Shown: in pieces, positions 13,501-25,500 of the stretch
Layout of the letters: every line of letters starts with the position of its first letter
Position numbering within the stretch: the first letter of the stretch is position 1
Origin: Crocodylus rhombifer
Lineage: Eukaryota; Chordata; Crocodylia; Crocodylidae
NCBI GenBank assembly: GCA_038503035.1
Contig: JAVSML010018936.1
Span: forward strand, 48,827-112,826
DNA length: 64,000 nt
Direction of reading: 5' to 3'
The notes under the pieces: generated by a model
Database searches by the model: none
Told to the model about the DNA's origin: nothing
Seen by the model: the letters and a program-made list of their open reading frames with translations, nothing else
Position numbers and translations under genes: made by a program

Positions 13501-16500
13501 GCACTGTTCAACATCTTCATCAGCGACTTGGACGAGGGGGTAAAAAGCACCCTGCTCAAATTCATGGATGACACTAAGATATGGGGGGATGTGGGCTCGT
13601 TAGACAGGAGGAATAGGCTGCAATTGGACCTAGACAGGTTACAGGGGTGGGCAGATGAGAACAGGATGGGATTCAACACTGACAAGTGCAAGGTGCTGCA
13701 GCTGGGGAGGAAGAACCAGCACCATACCTACAGGCTGGGAACTCCCTTCTTGTCAGTGCAGAGGCAGAAAAGGATCTTGGCATCATTGTTGATGCCAAGA
13801 TGAACATGGGCCGGCAGTGTGGGGACGCAGTCAGGAAGGCCAGCCGCACCTTGTCGTGCATTCACAGATGCATCTCGAGCAGGTCCAGGGAGGTGATCCT
13901 CCCCCTCTATGTGGCACTGGTCAGGCCACAGCTGGAGGACTGTGTCCAGGTCTGGGCACCGCACTTCCGGAGGGATGTGGACAACATGGAGAGGGTCCAG
14001 AGGAGGCTTCTCGCATGATCAGGGGCAGCAGGGCAGGCCCCACGAGAAGAGGCCGTGGCCTCCACAAGAGAAGGCTGAGGGGGGATCTTGTGGCCTGTTA
14101 CAAACTAGTCAGGGGGGATCAGCAGGCACTGGGGGAATCCCTGTTCCCCCCGAGCATGACCAGGAGTGACCAGGAATAACGGTCACAAGCTGGCAGAGGG
14201 GAGATTCAGGCTAGATATCAGAAGGCGCGACTTCACAGTCAGGGCAGCTAGGATCTGGAACCAGCTTCCAAGAGAAGTGGTGCAGGCTCCTACCCTGGGG
14301 GTCTTTAAGACAAGGCTAGACAATCACCTTGCTGGGGTCGTTTGACCCCAGTACTCTTTCCTGCCATGGCAGGGGGTCGGACTTGATGATCTGCTCAGGT
14401 CCCTTTCGACCCAACCAACTACGAAACTAGGCCCTGATGGCATTCACCCTAGGGTCCTGAAGGAGCTCAGACAGGAAACTGCCAAATTCTTAACTGTAGT
14501 ATTCAACTAAACACAGCCTCAGCACCAGAGGACTGGAAGGGCCAATGCAAGTCCCATAGTTAAAAAGGGCTCTAGAAGGGACCTGGGGAACTATAGGCCG
14601 ATGAGTCTAACTTCTGCTCCTAGAAAACTGGTACAAACTACAATAAAAAAAATTGTCCGGCACATGGATGAACGCAACTCGCTAGGGAGGAATCAACGTG
14701 GTTGTGCCCAGGGTAAATCATGCCTCACCAACCTACTGGAGGTCTTGGAGGGGGGGAGCAGAGGGACCCAGCTGACAGTATATCTGGACTCCCAAAAGGC
14801 TTTGGACAAACTCCCCCTTCAGAGGCTCTTACTGAAGTTAGGTAGTGATGGGATTACAGGGATGATATGTCAGTGGATTGGAAACTGGCTTCAAGATAGA
14901 AAACCATGAGTGAGTCTCAAGGGTCAGTTTTGGGGCTGGGGAGAAGTGAACAGTGGAGTCTCCCTGGGATCTGTGCTGGGACCAGGGCTGTTAAGCACAC
15001 TCATAAATGATTTGGGAATGGGGGTGAGTAGTGAAGTGGCTAGAGTTGTGGATGACACAAAATTAGTCAAAGTCGTAAAGACCAAGGTGGACTGCAAGGA
15101 GCTGCAGAAAGATCTGGCACGACTGAGCAAAGGGGCAAGTGGCTGGCAGATGAAATTCAGTGTAGATTATTGTAAAGTGCTGCACTGGGCAAAAGTAGCC
15201 CAGACTAGACATCCACTTCAAGGAGCTCTGCTTGAGCTGTCACCACACAGGAAAGAGATCTGGGAGTCACTGGGGATAGTTTGCTAAAAATAGCAGCTCC
15301 GGGCTCAACACACCATCAAAAATGCACACAAAACATTAAGGATGATGAAGAAGGGAAGTGTGAAGAAAATGGTAAGTCTCATAATGCCCTTTTATAAAGC
15401 CCCGGTGCGTCCACACCTTGAATACTGTGCTCAGCGCCGGTCCCTGCACCTCAGCCAGGATCGAGATGCCCTGGAGAAGGGCCAGAGAAGGGCAGCGAGG
15501 ATGAGTAGGGGCATGGAGGGAAAGATGGAAGAAGCCAGGCCTCTTCATTTTGGAAAAAAGGCCCATTAGAGGGGACATGATAAGAGTTTACAAAATACTA
15601 AACGGTGAGCAGAAAGTAAATAGGTATTTATTATTTACTATTTCTCTCAATACAATAACTAAGGGCCACTAAATGAAACTAGTAGATAGTAAATTTAAAA
15701 CTAAGAAAAGGAAATTCTTTCACGCAGTGTATAATTAAGACCTCATTGCCACAAGATACCGTGGAAGCTAACAGTTTAACAAGATTAAAAAAGTGATTAG
15801 ACAAATTCTCAGAGGAAAGATGCATCAGTAGCTATTGAGCATGGAGTGAGGAGCACAGCCTCTGAATCAGAACTTCCTAGACCTTGAATGCTGGAGGATA
15901 TTAGGAGGAGAGAAACAGTGGACAAACCCTGGTCAGACCCAGTTCACTCTCCCTTTCAGCATGCACTCTCTGCCCCTATGGGACACAGGAGACCGGGCAA
16001 GATGAACCTACGGTCTCCCCCAGTAAATGGCAATACCCATGTTCTTGTGGCTGTGCCAGAGACAGTGTAAGCTCTCGCTATAACACAGAGCGGGTCTATG
16101 TCAACGGCACAGCCTCTGGGACTGGAGGATCTTGACAGACACAAGTCTGTACTGGAACCGGCGCAAACCTGGAAACCCTCGTGAAGGGCACCAGAAACCT
16201 CGTATTGCATCAGCCCAGTGGTAGAACAATGGGCGTCAAGGACTGTTCCTTGTTTCTCACTTAGAAACCGCGGCTCTGCTGTGGGCACTAACTGATCTAA
16301 GGCCTTTCACAATGTCCCGGCCAGCAAAAGGCTGTCTCTGCCTACACAGCTCTGCCATCAGGGATCTTGGAATCAGAGCCACAGAGATTTGAAGGGTCAT
16401 CTACTCCAAGCCCTGCCCAGGCACAGGCCTTGCTGTTCCACATTCTCATGCGCCTGCTTCTTGAAAACATCCTAGACACGAGATTGTAGAGCTGCCCGGG

Positions 16501-19500
16501 GCACTCGCTCACCACTCTTCTACAGTCTGCAAGTTAGGAGGCTTCCCAGTGAGTTAACATAACTTTGCTTTCCTGTAGTTTAAACCCACTGCCTTTTCAT
16601 CTGCCTTCTCTGGTACAAGAGAAAAGCTTCTCCCACATCTTTATGGCAGCCTCTCAAGTATCTGAAAACTGCTTTCAAGACCCTTCTCCAACCTTTTCTC
16701 CAATGCTTCGTCATCCTTTCAGCAGAAAGCCTATTTTTGCTATCATCTTCATTGGTTACCTCTGTATCCACTCTAGTTTTCCTACATCCTTCTTAAAACT
16801 TAGAACAAAAAACTGGATAGTTTTAACTGAGGCACAACCATCACCAGGTAGAGTAGATCTATCATCTTCTATATTTTACAGATAATGCTTCTGCTAAAGC
16901 ACCAAATTTATATTTTTGCCACATCACACTGCTGATGTCATGGAGTTTCTAATCCCCACAGCCCCCAGGTCCTTGTCATCAGCAGCGCTACAGCCAAGCC
17001 AGTTATCTACCCTATTCTGCATTTTGCATCCGATTTTCTTCCCCACATGCAGCATCCCAGCCATCTACCTCAGTAAGCTCTAATTACAAAGGCCTTCCCT
17101 GTCAAGTACTGTTCAGGTGGTTAGGTGCCACTCAGGCAGAACAAGCACTTGGTTGTGAGGAGACGGAAGGATAACCTACATCATGGTCCAGTCCAGATGG
17201 GGCTCTGAACCATAGGACCCTGGAAGATCTTTGCCAGGTGCATCAAACCCAAAGTTAAAGGAAACATAATTAATATAGAGCTACAAGCTACCTAGAGTTA
17301 AAAATAGGAGGAAAAGCAGCTAGGAAGGGTTTTTGCAGGTGTAGACTCATATGCTCTCAGGCACCGTCCGTTGGAAAGCAAAAAACTGAGATGGCTGTAG
17401 ACTGCACAGTTAATGTCAGATTCACTGTAGCTGATTCGTTTCTGCCTTTGGCTTATGAAATATTTCACACAGTACCAGCCAACTACCAGGTCTACAGATT
17501 CCTGGAACTCATTCCTAGGGGAAAAGATGAACTGAGGTGCTCTACAGCTGGCTGGACCCAAATGCTGGACAATGCTGTGTGTGGAGCTCTGCAGAGCACT
17601 GGACCTGGCAGCAGCTTCCATGAGTTCTCAATTGAAGGCAGGGGATTTTATCCCTCAGTAAGCCCCCTTTCATGCTGCCCTGGCTAAAAGCTATATGGGC
17701 TTTAACAGGCCTGAAGTCTGTTCTTATTTTATTGCTTGTCACAACAATTATTTATTCCTTGCAGGCCAGCTCGAAGGGTACAAATCCTACCCCTTCTTTC
17801 AAGGACAAATGCTGCAGGCAGTTACCCATCACTCACTTCAGCAGGATTGTCCTTGCATCCATTTCAGCATTCTCACCACCAGGAACATCAAACTTATTAG
17901 TCAGCGTCAGAGACACTTCAGTCTTTGCTAGCATTTCCTTGTTGGGGTCATTAATACTGCCAGTCCCTTCCCCTGGGAGAAATAAAGAGAGGAGAGTTAT
18001 TGGTGGAGGAACCTGTTTTCCCACAGGCAGGTGAGAAGATTGCACTCTTCACATTCTCGAGCACTGCTGTAGGTCTCCAGTATTTTTTAGCCAGCACACT
18101 ACAGAAAAAACAATATTCCTGTGTAGCGGGGTACTGGGAGGTTCCTGCTCCTTGAAGAGAGCTGGCAGCCTCAGAGGCTGCTTGCAGGTGGCAGAGGGGA
18201 ACTGATAAGGGACTCACTTGACTGGAAGAGGGCTCAGGAGGGAGCTATATAAGCCCAGAGCCTGCACCGATCAGGGAGTCTCTCCCCAGCAACCATGAAG
18301 CGAGGAGCTCCTGGCTGCAGGGTAGCAGGACTCCTGAAGGGTCCTGGATTTAGTTAAACTGCTCTGCAAGCCTGGGGACAGAGGCAAGTTCCCTGGGCAG
18401 AGAAAAGGCTGGATTACAGGCTTTGTCTTAGATTAACTCTAGAGGTCTGAGATGCCTACTAGAGTGTCCCTGTGCCCAGGGAAGGGCTGTGTGGGACTCG
18501 AGGGTCTGAGAGCCTAAAGGGGCTGAGTGCAGAGGCAAGGGAACAGTCCTGGGCTGGCAGGTACGCCCTCTGGGAGATGAGGGAAGTATGAGGGCTGCGT
18601 CTGCTGTTTGTTGTGTTTCTGTTAGAGCTCGGGGGCTTATGGTTTACGTGACTGTTTATATATCAGTGGTTTGGGCTGGGTCTGCAAGGGGTGGTTTCAG
18701 AGGTCCCATTACTGCCCAAAGGGCACATGATCGCTGTGAGCCCTGCCGGGGCAGGCTCAAGGCTGGAGTTTCTGTGGAGCCCAGAGAGCGGCATAGTGCA
18801 AGGCTGCAGAGCCACATGGGGCCAGGGGCCAGCACCTGAGCGGGGTGCAGAGCGACAGGGGCCAGCAGCCTGGGAACCGAAAAGGACAAACTAGAGCTAG
18901 GGCCTCAAAGCCGGGCATGACGCAATGGGCTGGGCTAGAAGGCCTAGCTGAGAGGAAAAGGGTGGCAGCCGAGGAGGTCAAAGCCCAACAAGTGGACAAT
19001 GATACTATAACATTTGCGAGGCTTGGGGCATGGTGTAAGGGAGGAAAAGAGCTACATAATTTGCCTTTCAGGCTACAGGTGCTCTATAGGGTCCTAGTCA
19101 GGCTGAGAGGGACCTATCAGGCCAGAGGGCTGGCTTGAGACCCAGTGGGACATTATTAGGAGTAAGATTCATTCTAAGGCCTGTTGGCAGCCTCCCTTAA
19201 TCAACCTTTAATATTAAGAGCAAGGTGTAGTGGATGAACAATCAGGGGAGAGTGGCAGTAGGGTCTGAGCCGGGCAAAAGCTGCAGAGCTACTAGGGGGC
19301 GTCAGCCGCCCCTGTGGCCATGAGACCTGTTGCATCATATTTTAAAAGGCTATTTTTAAAGATTCAGTACCCTTGTCCATTCAAATAAGGCATGCGAGTT
19401 CATAAATATCTCAATTCCAAAAGATCCTTCTACAAAACAGGGCACACCAGGCTTGATTTTCCTGATATTTCTAGGATAAAAAGCAGGAGGAGGAAACATC

Positions 19501-22500
19501 TAACACCTTTCAGACCTTTATACATCATGAAGCAGTAAACAAAAGCTGAAACCCATTTTTAGCGAGACTTTTCAGGTTACATTTAGAACAGGTTAACACT
19601 AAGGTCTTTATTTCTACCTAACACCATGGGGCAAGGGTAAGAAGGTAAAAAGTTCCATCACTTATTTCTGCATTTTAATGGATATGCAAATGAAACAAGT
19701 ATAAATAGTCAATTTTTTATCTTGGACATGCCAGAGATCTACTCCAGGACCAGTGCTGGTCAACAAACAGTAATAATCTGGAAACAGGCTGAATAGGGAA
19801 CTTAGAGCTGTCTGCTCTGGCACTTTTCTTACAAAATTTTTAAAAAATGTTGAACAAAGAAAGAAGCAGCTAATTAATATGTGGGAATAAGGCAAACATC
19901 TGACTCCACACTCTTCACATGAGAAGGGAACAAGCTCCATGAGTGGAATAATCTAGTGCCAACTCCCCATCCAAGCACCAGGGCCCCCGACAGGACATGT
20001 CCCTCGCATAAAATGACAACAGCTCACCTATCAGAGACTCAATTGTGGGTACTTCCCCCAGATCATCCAGCAACTCGTGAATCGGATCGTTGTGCTCAGG
20101 AGCAATTGCATCTTGATGGTCTAAGAGCAACTAAATCAACAGAGAGAAACACAGAAACAAGTCACTGGGTTGTTCATCTGGGGCCATATTTCAGCCAGTG
20201 TAAAGTGATGTGATATGGGTCTGGTGTTCTCGCATCGTTTCATACTATTCCAAGGGAAATATGAACAGACAAAAGGCCTGGCCCAGTCACGTGAGGTGCA
20301 AAACAACTAGTCATGTGACCTTAAAAGAAAAAACAATTTCATAGGCTATAAGGAGGTAAATTATTAACCTTAACACATACAGACCATTCAAAAGCTGCTG
20401 TCTTTTATTTTGAACAATAAGGGCCTCATTAACACGTTAAGCTGTGAGCCACACACTTCGATGGGTATCAGCTAGCTGACCCTGGAGCGGTCCACTCTCC
20501 TGGTCCAGGATTCCCCCTGCCCTTAGGGTTAACCTACCTGCCCAGGCTGTGCAGCTGTGGGGCTGCAGGCCCCAGCAGAGAGCAGAGAGGCTAACCTTTC
20601 CAGGCCTGCTCTCCTCCTCCCCACCATAGACAGGATGGAGGATGAAACCCAAAGAGAGCTGGAAGTGTTACATAACCAAGGCCAAGTGAGAGGAACAAGT
20701 GCTGCCAACGATGAATGATGATGGATGTGGTCAACCGGTGCTTATGCAGCTGGTGCCGCCAGGCAGGCTTTGGGTTTCTTGATAATGACCCATGCTTTCG
20801 GGCGGGGGACTTGCTGGGGTGGGATGGGCTTCATCTCTCTCCTAAAGGCAAGCGTGTCTTCTCTTTCAGGTTGGCTGATCTCGTACGGCGAGCTTTAAAC
20901 TAGCCTCGCCAGGGGAGGGGGCCGCAGGAAGACGAGGAGACACCGTCCGAGCAAGACAGGTGACAAAGACAAGGAGTGCTAAGGTAAGGAACGGGGGTCC
21001 AGACAGTCCCCCTAAACCGGGGGTGGCACACACAGTCTTGCAAGGCCTTAAATGCCTATATACCAATGCTCGCAGTATGGGGAATAAACAGGAGGAGCTC
21101 GCCCTCAGAATAGCTAGTTCAAACCCAGATGTCATAGGGCTAACAGAAACATGGTGGGATTCGTCCCATGACTGGGCAGTTAGCATTAGGGGCTATAGGC
21201 TTTACGGGAACGGGCTCCCAAGGGAGGTGGTGCTCTCCCCTACCCTGGGGGTCTTCAAGCGAAGGCTAGATGTGTATCTAGCTGGGGTAATGTAGGCCCA
21301 GCACTCTTTCCTGCTTATGCAGGGGGTCGGACTCAATGATCTATTGAGGTCCCTTCCGACCCTAGCATCTATGAATCTATCAATCTATGAATATTGAAGG
21401 AAGGAAAGGTGGGGGTGTGGCACTCTATGTCAGGGAGCACTACACATCCTCTGCCAGCAGAATGGGGTCAGAGGAAGGGCAGGCTGAAGTGCTCTGGGTT
21501 AAGATTCAAGGGGACCGTGGGGAGAGCGATTTGACGGTGGGGTTCTACTACAGACCCCCCAGCCAAGGGGAGGAGCTGGACCGGGAATTTTCGGTCCAGC
21601 TTGCAGTGGCACTTAAGGCAAGGGATGTAGTTGTCATGGGTGATTTTAATTACCGGGACATCTGCTGGGAGGAGCAGTCAGCCAGGATGGACCATTCTAG
21701 GAGGTTCCTAGCTGAGATGCAGAACCTCCACTTAATGCAGGAGGTGCACGGTCCCACCAGAGGAAACGCCCTGTTGGACCTGGTCCTGGCCCTGGCCACA
21801 GGCAACGACCTGGTCAGGCGCCTCCAGGTCCTCAACCACCTGGGCGATAGCGATCATCGCTTGCTGGAATTCACCCTCCAGCGCAGGGTGTCAAGAGCCT
21901 GCAGCAAAACGGCAGCCCTAGACTTCAGGAGGGCCAACTTCAACAAGTTAAGGAGACTAGTGGGAGAGGCACTGGGGTCCTTGAGGGCAGGGGAACTCAG
22001 TGTCCAGGATGAGTGGTTGTTCCTTAAGGAAACGATACTCAGGGCCCAAGGGGTGACCATCCCAACAAGAAGCAAAGGGGGCAGGAGTGCCCGAAAGCCC
22101 CCCTGGCTTACCAAGGGCGTCCGGGAATGCCTGCTTACCAAAAAGGCGGCGTATGCCCAGTGGAAGGGGGGTGCTATCTCCAAAGAGGAGTATAACTCCT
22201 CTGCTCAGGCCTGTAGGGGGGCTGTCAGGAAAGCTAAGGCAGACATAGAGCTAGGACTAGCGTCCAAGATCAAGGATAATAAAAAGTCCTTTTTCAAATA
22301 TATAGGGAGGATGAAGAAGGCACCGGGTAATGTGGGGCCCCTGCAAAGTACGCCGGGCAATCTGGTGGTTGCGCCAGGGGAGAAAGCGGAACTCAACCAA
22401 TTCTTCACCTCCGTTTTCTTGGGCAGGGACCGGGACCTCCCTGCTGTGATGCCAGACAGACTCGAGGGGAACGCCTCCAGACCTCAGGTTGGGGAGGACC

Positions 22501-25500
22501 GGGTTAGAGAGCTTCTGGAGGGGCTGGATGTGTTCAAGTCAGCGGGTCCAGATGCTCTCCACCCCAGGGTGTTGAGGGAGCTAGCTGGGGTTATTGCAGG
22601 GCGCTTGGCATGGCTTTACGAGTGCTCATGGTGCTCGGGTCAGGTGCCAGATGACTGGAAGATAGCTAACATGGTCCCCATCTTTAAAATGGGAAGAGAG
22701 AGGACCCGGGCAACTATAGGCCCATCAGTCTTACCTCTATCCTTGGGAAATTCTTTGAGAAGATCCTCAAGGAGCACATCCGCGATGGGCCGGCTTCAGG
22801 GATGATGCTCAAGGGCAACCAGCACGGTTTCATTAGGGGCAGGTCTTGTCAGACCAACCTGATTGCCTTTTATGATCAGGTCACAAAGGCAATGGATGCA
22901 GATGTCGCCGTGGACGTAGTCTTTCTTGACTTCAGCAAGGCCTCTGACACCGTCTCCCACCCCATCCTCATTAAAAAACTAGGCGACTGTGGCTTTGGTG
23001 CCTACAGTCAGATGGATTGCAGATTGGCTCAAGGGTCGTACTCAGAGGGTGGTGGTGGACGGGTCATATTTGACCTGGGGGGAAGTGGGCAGCGGAGTCC
23101 CCCAGGGCTCGGTCCTTGGGCCTGCGCTGTTCAATTTCTTCATCAGCTATTTGGACGACAGGGTAAAATGCAGCCTGTTTAAATTCACTGATGATACCAA
23201 AATTTGGGGTGAGGTGAGCACGCTAGTAGGGAGGGAAAGATTGCAGCAAGATCTGGATAGGTTACAGGAGTGGGCTGACATAAACAGGATGCGTTTCAAT
23301 ACTGACAAGTGCAGGGTGCTGCACTTGGGCAGTAGAAACCAGCAGCACACTTATAGAATGGGAAACTCCCTTCTTGAGAGCACGGAGGCAGAAAGGGATC
23401 TTGGAGTCATTACTGACTCCAAGATGAATGTGGGCCGACAATGCGAGGTCACGGTCGGCAGGGCTAACTGGACCTTGTCGTGCATCCACAGACGCATCTC
23501 AAGTAGAGCCAGGGAGGTGATCCTCCCCCTCTATGCGACGCTGGTCAGGCCACAGCTGGAGTACTGCGTCCAGTTCTGGGTGCTGCACTTCAGGAGGGAT
23601 GTGGACAGCATGGAGAGGGTCCAGAGGAAGCCACCCGCATGATCGGGGGCAGCAGGGCAGGCCCTACAATGAAAGGCTGCGGGACCTGAACCTGTTCTTC
23701 ACAAGAGAAGGCTGAGGGGGGACCTGGTGACTGTCTATAAACTCACTAGGGGGGACCAGAAGGGTTTAGGGGAGACACTGTTTCCCCTCCCGCCCCCTGG
23801 CATGACAAGGAACAATGGACACAAATTATTAGAGAGTAGGTTTAGATTAGACATCTGCAAGAACTACTTCACAGTTAGGGCGGCTAGGAGCTGGAACGAA
23901 CTTCCTAGGGAAGTGGTGCTGGCTCTTACCCCGGGGATCTTTAAGAAGATGCTTGATGCCTACCTGGCTGGACTCATTTGAGTCCAGTCTTTTCTCCCGC
24001 CCAGGTGGGGGGTAGGGGTTGAAGATCTACAAGGTCCCTTCGACCCGACTGCTATGATTCTATGGATGTGACCTGCACACAGTGTTGATGATATACGGAT
24101 GTGTGTGGATGCATGATTCTTTGTATATAATTATATATACACACATGCATACTGAGGGGTTGTTACAGTGTCTCCAGGGTACTATACCTACCTTCAGCAA
24201 AGATACAACAGAGGAAGTTAGGGCCTTTTACCTGGCCCTAGCTATGGGACTCTTCAGCCTGGAAAAGTACAGGCTCAGGGGTGATCTAGTGGCCACCTGC
24301 AAGTTTAGTGGGGTGCTCACCAGGATCTGGGGGAACATCTAAACTATGAAACTATCTGTTCACCAGAGCACCCCAAGGGATGACAAGACTGAACGATTAC
24401 AAACTCCTCTGTGACCGTTTCAGGCTGGACATACGGAAGAATTTCTTCACTGTCCGAGCCCCCAAGGGCTGGAACAGACTGCTGCCAGAGGTGGTTCAAG
24501 CACCTACTTTGAACACCTTCAAGAGCAAATTGGATGTCTATCTTGCTGGGATCCTATGACCCCAGCTGACTCCCTGCCCCTGTGGCAGGGGGCTGGACTC
24601 GATGATCTCCCGAGGTCCCTTCCAGCCCGAACATCTCTGAAATCTACGAAATCTACCAAGTAACTTGCATTTAAAACCAACTGTAGCAGGGCATTAAGGT
24701 GCCTGCTACTGACAGCAGTAATATAGACTCAGCTGCCAGTCACCAGGGCAGCCCAGGTGCGGGGTGCCGGGGCAACCAGCCTGGTCAGCTGACCAGAAGG
24801 GGGCCGGGCCCGGCCCATATAACAACAGCCAGGCTGAGGCCGGAGGTCAGTTCCCCTCTGGCTGCGGCGGAAGCGGGTAGAAGAAAGAAGCCCAGTGGCC
24901 TGAGCAGCTTCCGTTGGAAGTAGACCAGGTGGAGGAAGCCCTGGTAGGGATTTTTGGGAGGAGAAACTCCTTGATGGTTTAGAGTTTATGTTTAGCCAGG
25001 TGGCTTAGTTCTTGAGTTGTAGCCAGTTGGCTTATGATATTGTTTTGTTGTTTGTTGTTAAGACCGGAGGACCGGGCGAGGCTGTAGGGGTTGGAGGAGA
25101 CCTCAGGGGAGCTCCCCAGTAGCATGGGGGGTTCCTGGCACCACAGAGGGTGCCACGTTTTGGGGGTGTCCCGACCCCGGCCCCAGTGGGGCAGTATCGG
25201 GAGAAGCCCAGTGTGGGGCGCAGGCGAAAGGCTCAGTGGGGCACAAGACCCAGAGAAAGGGGTCTGGGGACCAGGTAAGGCTGAGGCCGCCTGAGCCCCA
25301 ATTGAGAAAAGCCCCAGGGGGCGTAGGGCCCAAAAGGAGGGTCTGGGGGCCAGGTGAGGCTGAGGCCGCCTGAGCCCTGATTCTGGGAAGCCCGAGTCGG
25401 GCGTAGGATCCGAAAAGGGGTCCGGGGGCCAGGCACGGCTACGGCCACCTGTGCCTCGACTGCAGGAATCACACGGAGGTAGGCCCTAGTGCAGGCGGGT

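Larger units (their letters stand above)
20713..24070 (+). mobile_element. Nearly full-length CR1 LINE
   Basis: Contains, in order, the C-terminal end of the ORF1 esterase-like domain (20715-20903), ORF2 endonuclease (split by a small CR1 insert at about 21205-21386), reverse transcriptase, and the CR1 3' tail ending in CTATGATTCTATGG near 24065. Frameshifts near 22700-22990 and 23640-23730 break ORF2. It is the most complete LINE in the window and lies antisense to IQGAP2. Confidence 0.9.
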
